Origin: Lutibacter sp.
GTDB lineage: Bacteria > Bacteroidota > Bacteroidia > Flavobacteriales > Flavobacteriaceae
DNA length: 64,000 nucleotides
Direction of reading: 5' to 3'
NCBI RefSeq assembly: GCF_016342705.1
Contig: NZ_JAEINV010000001.1
Coordinates: 1 to 64,000, forward strand
Shown here: piece by piece, positions 27,690 through 36,036 of the stretch
Layout of the letters: the number at the start of each line of letters is the position of its first letter
Position numbering within the stretch: position 1 is the stretch's first letter
Notes under the pieces: model-generated
Told to the model about the DNA's origin: nothing
The model's input: only the letters and a program-made list of their open reading frames with translations
Databases searched by the model: none
Program-made: the position numbers and the translations under genes

Positions 27690-28847
27690 ATGCCCACATA
27701 TAAATATCCATTTAATTCTAAATTACCTAAAGTTCCAACGTCTATTTTTTCAGTAATGAGCGCGTTAGCTATGGAACAAAATGCATTAAACTTATCGCAG
27801 GGCTTTCCAAATTTTAAAAGTGATTCAAAACTAATAGGAATGGTGAATAAAGCTATGGTAAATGGTAAAAACCAATATGCTCCAATGCCAGGAATTTTAT
27901 ATTTGCGTAAGGCTATTGGCCAAAAAATGGAACTTTTATACGGCGTTTCTTATCATCCTGAAACAGAAATTACTATTACAGCAGGAGCTACCCAAGCTAT
28001 ATTTACTGCAATTTCCGCAACAGTACAAAAGAATGATGAAGTCATCATTTTTAAGCCAGCATATGATTGTTATGAACCAACCATAGAACTTTTTGGAGGC
28101 AAAACAATTGCTGTTCAATTAAATCCAGAAGATTTTAAAATTGATTGGCAATTGGTAAAAGGGTTGATTTCGGATAAAACTAAAATGATTATCATTAACA
28201 CGCCTCATAATCCATCAGGAAGAATTTTAACAAGAGAGGATATGTTGCAGTTAGAAGCATTGCTTAGCAACACTAACATTGTACTATTAAGTGATGAGGT
28301 ATATGAACATATTATTTTTGATGGAGAGCAACATCAAACGGCTGCATTATTTCCTGCGTTGGCTGAAAGAGCTTTTATTACAGCCTCTTTTGGAAAAACA
28401 TTTCATAATACAGGTTGGAAAGTAGGTTATTGTATAGCTCCAAAAGAATTAATGGCTGAATTCAGAAAAGTGCATCAATTTAATGTATTTAGTGTAAATC
28501 ATCCAACACAAGTTGCCTTAGCTGAATACTTAAAATCACCCAATAATTATTTAGAATTAAGTGGCTTTTATCAGCAAAAGAGAGATTTGTTTTTGAGTTT
28601 AATACAAGATGCTCGTTTTAAATTTACACCTTCAAAAGGCACGTATTTTCAATTGCTGAATTTCAAAAATATTACTACTGAGAACGATTATGATTTTGCC
28701 ATTAGATTAACTAAGGAGAAAAAAATAGCTGCAATTCCTATCTCTGTTTTTAATGAAAATAAACTAGACACAAAAGTTTTGCGTTTTTGTTTTGCAAAAA
28801 CAGATGAAACTTTAAAACAAGCTGCGGCTATTTTATGTTCAATTTAA
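27690..28847 (+). CDS. Methionine/glutamine aminotransferase (YbdL/KAT-type, PLP)
   Basis: This fold-type I aminotransferase has 385 residues. It has NTPHNPSGR (171-179), the SDEVYEH segment (201-207) and the PLP lysine K236 in ASFGKTFHNTGWKVGY; the FGKTFHNTGWK context is typical of YbdL-like methionine aminotransferases and of kynurenine/glutamine transaminase K. Such enzymes transaminate methionine or recycle its keto acid, often with glutamine as donor. The omega-amidase-like gene 0.5 kb downstream completes that reaction pair. The ATG follows the HTH gene by 26 bases, so read-through is possible. Confidence 0.87.
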   Translation: MPTYKYPFNSKLPKVPTSIFSVMSALAMEQNALNLSQGFPNFKSDSKLIGMVNKAMVNGKNQYAPMPGILYLRKAIGQKMELLYGVSYHPETEITITAGATQAIFTAISATVQKNDEVIIFKPAYDCYEPTIELFGGKTIAVQLNPEDFKIDWQLVKGLISDKTKMIIINTPHNPSGRILTREDMLQLEALLSNTNIVLLSDEVYEHIIFDGEQHQTAALFPALAERAFITASFGKTFHNTGWKVGYCIAPKELMAEFRKVHQFNVFSVNHPTQVALAEYLKSPNNYLELSGFYQQKRDLFLSLIQDARFKFTPSKGTYFQLLNFKNITTENDYDFAIRLTKEKKIAAIPISVFNENKLDTKVLRFCFAKTDETLKQAAAILCSI

Positions 28848-28881
28848 TTTGTAAATTTATTAGAACGAAAAAAAATAAATC

Positions 28882-29358
28882 ATGAAAACGTTAAAATTAG
28901 TGATTACAACTCTTTTTGTTTTTGCGGTATCAATAGGTTTTGCGCAAAAGGTAGATTATGGAGGAGTTACTTATTTAGTGAAAGGGAATTCAATATTTAT
29001 GGATAAGATTGACATTACCAATACTTTAAGTTATGAGGAGCAGGCAGGTATTAAAAATGCTTTAAGTCAACAAATATTAGCAGAAAAAAAATTAAAAGAA
29101 ACGGAAAGGGCTCAAAAGAAAGCAGAGAAAGCACAAAGAAAAGCTGAGAAAAAACAAAAAGCTGCCGAAAAAAAAATAAAAAAAGCTGAAACTGCTAAAA
29201 AAAAGTATGAAGATGCTCAAAGTAAATATGAAAAGGAGCTAAAAAAGTATCAAAAATTACAATTTAAAGGAAAGTTATCACCTGAAGATGAAATTAAATG
29301 GCAAAAAAAATTAGCAAGTTTAAAAGCTAATATTGAAAAATTAAAAAATAGATTATAA
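28882..29358 (+). CDS. Exported lysine-rich single-helix or coiled-coil protein
   Basis: I do not recognise a family. A signal peptide (MKTLKLVITTLFVFAVSIGFAQ) precedes a short conserved-looking stretch (VDYGGVTYLVKGNSIFMD). From about residue 50 to the end the 158-residue chain alternates Lys, Glu, Ala and Gln (KKAEKAQRKAEKKQKAAEKK), which predicts a long rigid helix or coiled coil. The coding DNA contains repeated A-runs. It is transcribed with the aminotransferase and the omega-amidase-like gene, nine bases before the latter, but an exported protein there has no obvious link to that pathway. Confidence 0.75.
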   Translation: MKTLKLVITTLFVFAVSIGFAQKVDYGGVTYLVKGNSIFMDKIDITNTLSYEEQAGIKNALSQQILAEKKLKETERAQKKAEKAQRKAEKKQKAAEKKIKKAETAKKKYEDAQSKYEKELKKYQKLQFKGKLSPEDEIKWQKKLASLKANIEKLKNRL

Positions 29359-29366
29359 TTATTTTT

Positions 29367-30146
29367 ATGAATAGATTTTTAAACATTGTATTAATACAGT
29401 CGGATATTATTTGGCAAAAAAATGCCGAAAATTTAATAAATTATTCTAAAAAAATTAATGCAATTAGTGAAGAAGCAGATTTAATTATTCTGCCAGAAAT
29501 GTTTACTACAGGTTTTAGTATGAAGCCAAAAGACATTGCGGAATCTATGGAAGGAAATACAATTGCATGGATGGTTGAAACGGCCAAAAAACGGAATGCA
29601 GCAATTGCTGGAAGTGCTATTATTGAGGAGGAAGGAAAGTTTTACAATAGGTTTTTATTTGTACATCCTTCTGGAGAAATTAATTACTACAACAAAAGGC
29701 ATTTATTTACATTAGCCGGCGAAGAAAAGGTATATACTGCTGGTGAAAATAAAATAATAATAAACTATAAAGGATGGAAAATTTGTCCGTTAGTTTGCTA
29801 TGATTTGCGTTTTCCTGTTTGGTCTAGAAATGTAGATGAGTATGATATATTATTGTATGTTGCCAATTGGCCAAAACCAAGAATTAGTGCTTGGGATATA
29901 TTATTAAGTGCCAGAGCTATTGAAAATATTTGCTATTCTATTGGTGTGAATAGAGTAGGAGTTGATGCAGGTAGATTGGAATATAACGGTCATTCTGCAG
30001 TCTATAATTGTTTGGGAGAACAGTTAATTAATGCTTTGCCTAACCGAGAAGATGTAGTATCAATTACAATAGATAAAACACATATTACAGCAACTCGTAT
30101 TAAACTAAATTTTTTAAAGGATAAAGATACCTTCAAAATATTATAA
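29367..30146 (+). CDS. Nitrilase-superfamily omega-amidase-like hydrolase (YafV type)
   Basis: The 259-residue protein has the Glu-Lys-Cys triad of the carbon-nitrogen hydrolase superfamily: E44 in LPEMFTTGF, K110 in NKRHLF and C144 in PLVCYDLRFPVW. The LPEMF...SMKP and CYDLRFPVW contexts match YafV/Nit2 omega-amidases, which hydrolyse 2-oxoglutaramate or 2-oxosuccinamate. Its partner aminotransferase gene lies upstream in the same direction, so the two could form a methionine-salvage or glutaminase-II unit. Substrate is inferred from family and context. Confidence 0.88.
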   Translation: MNRFLNIVLIQSDIIWQKNAENLINYSKKINAISEEADLIILPEMFTTGFSMKPKDIAESMEGNTIAWMVETAKKRNAAIAGSAIIEEEGKFYNRFLFVHPSGEINYYNKRHLFTLAGEEKVYTAGENKIIINYKGWKICPLVCYDLRFPVWSRNVDEYDILLYVANWPKPRISAWDILLSARAIENICYSIGVNRVGVDAGRLEYNGHSAVYNCLGEQLINALPNREDVVSITIDKTHITATRIKLNFLKDKDTFKIL

Positions 30147-30278
30147 AAAGCTATTTGAAAAGAATTGAAAACCGTCATTCTGAACTTGATTCAGAATCTC
30201 ACCATATTTATATTTAATAATTATGAGAACCTGAATCAAGTTAAGGTTGACGAATATTTTACTATTCAGATAGCTTTT
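30146..30278. repeat. Intergenic inverted-repeat element nested in a terminator stem, copy A
   Basis: The core 30173-30252 begins CGTCATTCTGAACTTGATTC and ends in the imperfect complement CTGAATCAAGTTAAGG...TGACG. It is enclosed by an outer stem, AAAAGCTATTTGAA against TTCAGATAGCTTTT (one mismatch), with a T run after it. A related core of nearly the same length lies at 32077-32155. Confidence 0.75.
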
Positions 30279-30281
30279 TTG

Positions 30282-31277
30282 TTATACTAATGGATTCATC
30301 CATTTAAAATCATAATTTGTTTTTGGAACCACAATTCTTTCTGTAATTCTGTACATTCTGTCAGGAAGTTTCATTAAATAATCTCTGGCTTTTTCTGCTT
30401 CAGAATTTAAACCAGTAATTTTATCTATTTCCCAGCTGGCATTTAGTTTTTTAATAATATCTACATAATCAAAACCGGTATATACTCCAGCACGTTGTGC
30501 AACTACTGAAAATTGATCAAAAAGACTTCCTTTTGCTTCATTAGAATGTCTTAAATGCATAGCAGGCATTACAATTTTGTGCTTCATCATATGTTGAAAA
30601 GCCAACATCATTTCACTTGGATCGTGTTGAAAAATTTGTTTTACAAACTCCGTATACGCCAAATGGTGACGCATTTCATCTCCAGCAATAATTTTAGACA
30701 TTTTAGCCAACATTTTATGGCCATTTTTACGGGCAATTTTTGCTACGTTATTATGAGAAATATAGGTTGCTAATTCCTGAAAACTGGTATACACAAAGTT
30801 TTTATAAGGATCGCGCGCAGTACCAATATCAAAACCATCTGCAATTAAATGTTGGGTGGTAATTTCAACTTCTCGCATATTTACTCTTCCAGAAAGGTAT
30901 AAGTATTTATTTAATACATCTCCGTGTCTGTTTTCTTCACCTGTCCAAGCACGAATCCATTTTGCCCAGCCATTATCACCTCCTTCTGGAGATCGTTGTG
31001 TAATTCCTTCAATATCTAACAACCAAGATTCATAGGTTGGTAAGGCTTCTTCCGTAATAGTATCGCCAACTAAAACAACCCAAAAATCGTTGTGCATTTC
31101 TTTAGATAATTCTTGAATTTCCTTTACTTCATCTAAAAAAGTACTGCTTTGTGAGTTTGGTAAAAAATCTGTTGGTTGCCAAATTTTTTCTGGAGTAATT
31201 AAAAACTTTTCTACAAAAGTATCTATATTCTTTTCTAGGGTTAGCATAACTTCTAACCTGATATTGTGTGCCGACAT
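30282..31277 (-). CDS. Acyl-ACP desaturase (soluble di-iron)
   Basis: The 331-residue protein is a soluble stearoyl-ACP-type desaturase that places a double bond in acyl chains attached to ACP. The di-iron ligand pairs are EENRH (114-118) and DEMRHH (200-205), with a first acidic ligand in DTITEEALPTY (about 76-77) and a further glutamate in SFQELATY (168). It is about the length of plant and actinobacterial enzymes without the plastid leader. It sits 26 bases after a PlsC-like acyltransferase on the same strand, consistent with lipid-membrane remodelling. Electron donor is not encoded here. Confidence 0.92.
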   Translation of the reverse strand: MSAHNIRLEVMLTLEKNIDTFVEKFLITPEKIWQPTDFLPNSQSSTFLDEVKEIQELSKEMHNDFWVVLVGDTITEEALPTYESWLLDIEGITQRSPEGGDNGWAKWIRAWTGEENRHGDVLNKYLYLSGRVNMREVEITTQHLIADGFDIGTARDPYKNFVYTSFQELATYISHNNVAKIARKNGHKMLAKMSKIIAGDEMRHHLAYTEFVKQIFQHDPSEMMLAFQHMMKHKIVMPAMHLRHSNEAKGSLFDQFSVVAQRAGVYTGFDYVDIIKKLNASWEIDKITGLNSEAEKARDYLMKLPDRMYRITERIVVPKTNYDFKWMNPLV

Positions 31278-31303
31278 GTTTTGATCTTTAGTTTAGTAGG
31301 ACG

Positions 31304-32035
31304 CTAAACTACGGAATTTTTAATAGTAGTTTCAACTTTTTCAAAAAGTTTCTCGAATTCCATACTATCTGCTTTAATAGCTTCATGAAATTCAAAAGTT
31401 ACATTTATACCAATTCCAAGTGGAAACATACCGTGTTTATTTACTTTCCAACAGTTATTGATAGTTACAGGAATCACATAGGCAGAAGGTGCAAATTTGG
31501 TCAACATTTTTAAACCATTTTCAGAAAATCGTTTTGGAACACCATCTTTACTTCGTGTTCCTTCAGGGTATATAACTGCAGCATACTTGTTTTTTTCAAT
31601 ATATTGTGCAAATTCTTTTATAGCTGATAAAGATTGCCTTGGGTCTTTTCTATCAATTAATACAGAGCCTCCGTGCCTAAGATTATAAGAGATACTTGGG
31701 AATCCTTTTCCTAGTTCAATTTTAGAAATAAATTTTGGGTGGTAGTTTTTTAAATAGCAAGACATAGGAGAAATATCATGCATACTTTGGTGGTTTGATA
31801 CTATTATTAAAGGAACATTTTTAGGGATTTCAAATTTGTTTATAAATTTAATTCTGTTACCTAATAAAAGTAAAAGATAGGTAAATGAGCAGTTCATTAT
31901 ATCAACCGCAATTTTGTGTCCTTTATATTTTCCAAAGGTAAATCCTATCCATTGCATTGCATGAAAAACTAACAATAAAATTCCATAGAAAAAATAGAAA
32001 ATAATTGAAAGTATGTATGATACTGTTTTTTTCAT
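31304..32035 (-). CDS. 1-acyl-sn-glycerol-3-phosphate acyltransferase (PlsC-like)
   Basis: A hydrophobic N-terminal anchor (about 5-30) leads into the acyltransferase fold. The catalytic H-x4-D motif is NHQSMHDI (H82, D87), the glycerol-phosphate region is YPEGTRS (156-162), and ISKIELGKGFPSISY matches block II. The 243-residue protein should add the second acyl chain in phospholipid synthesis at the inner face of the cytoplasmic membrane. It precedes the desaturase gene in the same direction. LPA versus other acceptor specificity cannot be read. Confidence 0.88.
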   Translation of the reverse strand: MKKTVSYILSIIFYFFYGILLLVFHAMQWIGFTFGKYKGHKIAVDIMNCSFTYLLLLLGNRIKFINKFEIPKNVPLIIVSNHQSMHDISPMSCYLKNYHPKFISKIELGKGFPSISYNLRHGGSVLIDRKDPRQSLSAIKEFAQYIEKNKYAAVIYPEGTRSKDGVPKRFSENGLKMLTKFAPSAYVIPVTINNCWKVNKHGMFPLGIGINVTFEFHEAIKADSMEFEKLFEKVETTIKNSVV

Positions 32036-32051
32036 AATTGTAAAAAATATC

Positions 32052-32181
32052 GAGGCTGTTCAAAAAATTAAATTTTCGTGATTCTAAACTTGATTCAGAT
32101 TTTCATTTTCTGATAGTCAATAACTATATGAACCCAAATCAAGTTCAGATTGACGGTTTTTAAGTCCTATTAAACAGCCTC
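32052..32181. repeat. Intergenic inverted-repeat element nested in a terminator stem, copy B
   Basis: The outer stem GAGGCTGTT pairs with AACAGCCTC; on the minus strand it is followed by GATATTTTTTA, so it can terminate the 32196 gene. The loop contains a 79-base core (32077-32155) related to copy A: CGTGATTCTAAACTTGATTC and, at the other end, AATCAAGTTCAGATTGACG. Confidence 0.75.
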
Positions 32182-32195
32182 ATATTTTATATTTA

Positions 32196-32630
32196 TTAGT
32201 TAGAAAACCATTGAGACCACGGGATTCTACTTAAAATTAAAAGTAATGCAATTCCATAAAAAACTGCGATTGTTTTAAATTTATCAGCAGCTATTGTTTT
32301 CTTTTTATGTTTAGAAAAACCAATGGTAATTAAAGTAATTGCAATTATTCCAACCAAAGGGTGTTCAACTAACACTTTTCTTAAATCGCTATTTTTCATT
32401 ACTTCACCCATTCCAGCACTTCTCATTGTCAAATAATAATCGGAAGTATAATAGGCAATAAATCCAATAACTAATTGAATGTGAGATGTTATTAAAGCAA
32501 ATAAGGAGATTTTTAAATCTTTTGCAGTAAATTCTTTTTTAGAATTTAAACCCATAACGGCATTTACAATGGCGAAAATTAATAAAATTAGCACAATATA
32601 AGCCCAATAAGAGTGTATCATTTTAGTCAT
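32196..32630 (-). CDS. Four-helix membrane protein of unknown function
   Basis: The 144-residue protein has four transmembrane segments (about 7-25, 42-60, 88-105, 118-138). A conserved-looking HSYWAYIVLILLIFAIVNA opening and a SHIQLVIGF segment place histidines in or near the membrane, as in small cytochrome b-like proteins, but the haem ligation is not convincing. It stands alone with its own promoter 29 bases upstream. I do not assign a function. Confidence 0.7.
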   Translation of the reverse strand: MTKMIHSYWAYIVLILLIFAIVNAVMGLNSKKEFTAKDLKISLFALITSHIQLVIGFIAYYTSDYYLTMRSAGMGEVMKNSDLRKVLVEHPLVGIIAITLITIGFSKHKKKTIAADKFKTIAVFYGIALLLILSRIPWSQWFSN

Positions 32631-32658
32631 AATAGTTCTGTTTTTTTTTAGTTGGGAA

Positions 32659-32666
32659 CAAAAGTA
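32659..32666 (-). promoter_or_regulatory. Promoter -7 element for the 32196 membrane-protein gene
   Basis: The minus strand reads TACTTTTG, a TAnnTTTG match, 29 bases before the ATG at 32630. Confidence 0.55.
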
Positions 32667-32816
32667 GCAAAATTTAATTACTTTATTAATTTAACTACGC
32701 AGCATACACATATTATTGTACACAAAATTATAATGTTCTCTAAATATATAATAAGTTTGTATAAATATTTTTTGTGTGATAAAAAATCAGCAAAAATTAA
32801 TTAAATCTATTTTAAA

Positions 32817-35800
32817 GTGAAAAAAATTTTACAATATTTATTTCTGTTTTTATTTACAGTTCCCTTTTATAGCCAAGTTCAATCTTATTATAATGATGTT
32901 GATTTATCAAACACAGGGAATGATCTTTTTTTAGTATTATCTGCAAAATTAGTAGCTACTCATACCGGAATTCCTTATACAGGATCACCCGTGGATGTTT
33001 GGGATGCGTGTAAAAGTGGTGATGAAGATCCAGACAATGCTGCAAACGTATTGCTTATTTATGGTTATGATAATACTGATGGAAATTTTTCTACGGATAG
33101 AAGCCGTTCAAAATTAGACCAAGCCGGTTCTTCATATATCGCTGGAAAATGGAATAGAGAACATGTTTTTGCAAAATCATTGGCAATTCCAGCATTTGGG
33201 ACAGATGAACCTGGTCCTGGAACAGATGTTCATAATTTGAGACCAGCAGATCAAGATAGAAATTCAACAAGAAGTAATAATAAATTTACGGATGGTAGTG
33301 GAGATTCTAGAATTATTTCTACTAATGGAGGTTGGTATCCTGGAGATGAATGGAAAGGAGATATAGCCAGAATAGTAATGTATATGTATACACGTTACAA
33401 TGGTGATGGTTCTAAAGTATCTGAAACAAAATGTCTACCAATTAATGTAGGGTTTGGAACAACGTTAGCTTCTGATACTAATATGATTGATTTATTTTTA
33501 AAATGGAATGTGGAAGACCCTGTTTCAACTTTTGAAGAAAATAGAAATAATATTTTAGAGGGTATACAAGGAAATAGAAATCCTTTTGTTGACAACCCTT
33601 ATTTAGCAACAGTAATTTGGGGCGGTTTAGCTGCAGAAGATAAATGGAATATGGGTGGATCTTCAGATTCTGTTGCTCCGTCTGTACCAACAAATATAGT
33701 TGCTTCTAATATTACAGATACAAGTGCAACAATTACATGGACAGCTTCTACAGATAATGTTGGTGTTTATGATTATTTAGTATATGTAAATGGAGATTAT
33801 TTAAAATCTTCACCTACAACTTCTGTTAACGTTCTTAATTTAAGTCCGAGTACTACATATCACATAACCCTAAAAGCAAGAGATGCCGCTAATAATCAAT
33901 CTGAATTTAGCGCTTCCTATAATTTTACAACACAAGTTGGCCCAACAATTTTATTTGAAGAGAATTTTAATAATTGTGCTGATACTAAATTTGTACCATA
34001 CAACGAAGCAAGTACTAAAAATTGGGCTTGTGAAGCACAATTTGGTGAAAATAACTCTGGTTCATACGGAATAAATGGCTATCAAGAAGAGGTTGCAAGT
34101 AAAGACTGGTTAATTACAACAACTCCTATTGATTTTGATGCAAATACTGGAGAGAAACTTAGTTTTTATACCGATGCAGCGTATGGAAGTTCTCCATTAG
34201 AATTAGTATATTCTACGGATTATCCTGGTGCTGGAAATCCTGCTGATTTTGCGTGGGAAGTAGTTCCAAATATTACCATTCCAATTAAATCAAACACCAG
34301 CAGTACAGAAGAAATTTTTAAATTTTCTAATGTTAATATTAGTTCAATAACTGGATCTGCTTATTTTGCCTTTAAATATTATTCAAATGGCGTTCCAACG
34401 CGTTGGACAGTAGATAGTTTTAAAATTACAGCTGAAAATGAAAATGAAGATACTGATAATGATGGTGTTTTAAATGTAGATGATTTATGTCCAAATACCC
34501 CAACAGGTGAATCTGTAGATGCCAATGGTTGTTCAAATGGTCAATTAGATGATGATAATGATGGTGTTCAAAATAGTTTAGATGAATGTGCAAACACACC
34601 AATAGGAGATGCAGTGAACGCTACAGGTTGTGCACAAAGCCAATTAGATGATGATAATGATGGTGTAAAGAATAATGTTGATGCTTGTGCAAATACACCA
34701 GCAGGAGAAACTGTTGATGCAAATGGTTGTTCAAATGGTCAATTAGATGACGATAATGATGGTGTAATTAATAGTGAAGATAGTTGCCAAAACACACCAA
34801 ATGGTGAACAAGTAGATAGTGATGGTTGCGGAGCAAGCCAATTAGATGATGATAATGATGGCGTAATGAACAATATTGATACGTGTCCAAATACTCCAAC
34901 AGGAGAAGCTGTTGACGCCAATGGTTGTTCAAATGGTCAATTAGATGATGATAATGATGGTGTTCAAAATAGTTTAGATGAATGTGCAAATACACCAACA
35001 GGAGAAGCGGTTAATGCTACTGGTTGCGGACAAAGTCAGTTAGATGATGATAATGATGGTATAATGAATAATTTAGATACTTGCGCAAATACACCAGTAG
35101 GAGAAAATGTAAACGCAACAGGTTGTGGAGCAAGCCAATTAGATGACGATAATGATGGAGTGAAAAACGATAAAGATAAATGTCCAAACACTGCAGTTGG
35201 AATAACAGTTGATGGAAATGGTTGCTTTACATTGGCATCTAATAACTTTGCTTTTGAAACAATTAGTGAAACATGTCCAAATAAAAATAACGGACAAATA
35301 AAAATTACGGCTAATGCAACACATAGTTATGTAGCTTTAATTGATGGAACTTCCTATAGTTTTTCAAATAATAATTTAGTAGTTTCTAATTTAGTTCCAA
35401 AAACATACGATGTTTGTATTTCTGTAGCAGGTGAAGGATATGAACAATGTTTTATTGTTAAAATAGATGCAGGCACTACGGTTTCTGCAAAAACAAGCGT
35501 TTCTTCAAAATCAATCTCATTTAATGTTGAAGCAGGAACTCCACCATTTAAGGTATTTGTAAATAATAATGAAGTGGTAAGTACAACTGATTTTGAGATT
35601 TTAATTAATGATATTAAGCAAGGCGATTTTGTTGAGTTAAAAACTGCAATATCTTGTGAAGGAGTTGTTTCAAAAAGAATTGATGTTTTGGATGGTATTT
35701 ATGCTTATCCAAATCCAACAAAAGGACATGTTGAAGTTATTATTTCTGATGTAAATGATGAAGTGCTTGTTGAAGTATTCAATATGCAATCGCAATTGGT

Positions 35801-35930
35801 TTCATCAAATATGCATAAAGTTCAAAATGGTAAGATTCAATTAAATATTGAAGAACATCCAGTAGGAATTTATATGGTAAAAATTATGAAAAACCAACAA
35901 CCGTTCATCTTAAAATTAATAAAGGAATAG
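32817..35930 (+). CDS. Secreted endonuclease I with FN3, thrombospondin-3 repeats and type IX sorting domain
   Basis: The 1037-residue protein starts at GTG with a signal peptide to about residue 19. Residues 22-270 form an endonuclease I (EndA/NucM) domain with NREH (H116) and HNLRPAD (139-145), the catalytic histidine and metal site of this His-Me-finger-like nuclease. Then come an FN3 domain (about 284-376), a jelly-roll choice-of-anchor-J-like domain (about 378-540), eight calcium-binding thrombospondin type-3 repeats (545-806), a beta-rich region, and a C-terminal type A sorting domain (YPNPTKGHVEV...VGIYMVKI). It should be exported by the type IX system and degrade DNA/RNA at the cell surface or outside, providing nucleotides or phosphate. 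Confidence 0.92.
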   Translation: MKKILQYLFLFLFTVPFYSQVQSYYNDVDLSNTGNDLFLVLSAKLVATHTGIPYTGSPVDVWDACKSGDEDPDNAANVLLIYGYDNTDGNFSTDRSRSKLDQAGSSYIAGKWNREHVFAKSLAIPAFGTDEPGPGTDVHNLRPADQDRNSTRSNNKFTDGSGDSRIISTNGGWYPGDEWKGDIARIVMYMYTRYNGDGSKVSETKCLPINVGFGTTLASDTNMIDLFLKWNVEDPVSTFEENRNNILEGIQGNRNPFVDNPYLATVIWGGLAAEDKWNMGGSSDSVAPSVPTNIVASNITDTSATITWTASTDNVGVYDYLVYVNGDYLKSSPTTSVNVLNLSPSTTYHITLKARDAANNQSEFSASYNFTTQVGPTILFEENFNNCADTKFVPYNEASTKNWACEAQFGENNSGSYGINGYQEEVASKDWLITTTPIDFDANTGEKLSFYTDAAYGSSPLELVYSTDYPGAGNPADFAWEVVPNITIPIKSNTSSTEEIFKFSNVNISSITGSAYFAFKYYSNGVPTRWTVDSFKITAENENEDTDNDGVLNVDDLCPNTPTGESVDANGCSNGQLDDDNDGVQNSLDECANTPIGDAVNATGCAQSQLDDDNDGVKNNVDACANTPAGETVDANGCSNGQLDDDNDGVINSEDSCQNTPNGEQVDSDGCGASQLDDDNDGVMNNIDTCPNTPTGEAVDANGCSNGQLDDDNDGVQNSLDECANTPTGEAVNATGCGQSQLDDDNDGIMNNLDTCANTPVGENVNATGCGASQLDDDNDGVKNDKDKCPNTAVGITVDGNGCFTLASNNFAFETISETCPNKNNGQIKITANATHSYVALIDGTSYSFSNNNLVVSNLVPKTYDVCISVAGEGYEQCFIVKIDAGTTVSAKTSVSSKSISFNVEAGTPPFKVFVNNNEVVSTTDFEILINDIKQGDFVELKTAISCEGVVSKRIDVLDGIYAYPNPTKGHVEVIISDVNDEVLVEVFNMQSQLVSSNMHKVQNGKIQLNIEEHPVGIYMVKIMKNQQPFILKLIKE
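34449..35234 (+). repeat. Eight thrombospondin type-3 repeats, 99 bp each
   Basis: Eight near-identical 33-residue units (the last 31), each beginning D-D-D-N-D-G and holding a C...C pair, encode calcium-binding loops. Units 1-2 resemble 5-6 most closely; units 2 and 6 share a long identical DNA stretch 396 bases apart, so a four-unit block was probably duplicated. Recombination could change the copy number. Confidence 0.95.
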
Positions 35931-35978
35931 GTGAAATTTATAAAGCACTGTTTTTAATTTGTGAAGCAGTTAATTCTA

Positions 35979-36036
35979 AACATCTAGATGTTTAGTGCAG
36001 AACATCCAGATGTTAATATTATAACATCTGGATGTT
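35979..36036. terminator. Three AACATC-type palindromes ending in an intrinsic terminator
   Basis: AACATCTAGATGTT (35979-35992) is a perfect 14-bp dyad. AACATCCAGATGTT (36001-36014) and its exact complement AACATCTGGATGTT (36023-36036) form a hairpin followed by six T, the terminator of the endonuclease gene. The first dyad is an extra copy of the same half-site. Confidence 0.8.

Noticed and set aside
34768-34998. Minus-strand frames over the TSP3 array
   Set aside because: His/Leu/Tyr-rich repeats are the antisense of GAT/AAT codons and are not plausible proteins.
34449-35234. CRISPR-like tandem array
   Set aside because: The 99-base period is in frame and encodes calcium-binding TSP3 units; there are no unique spacers between constant repeats.
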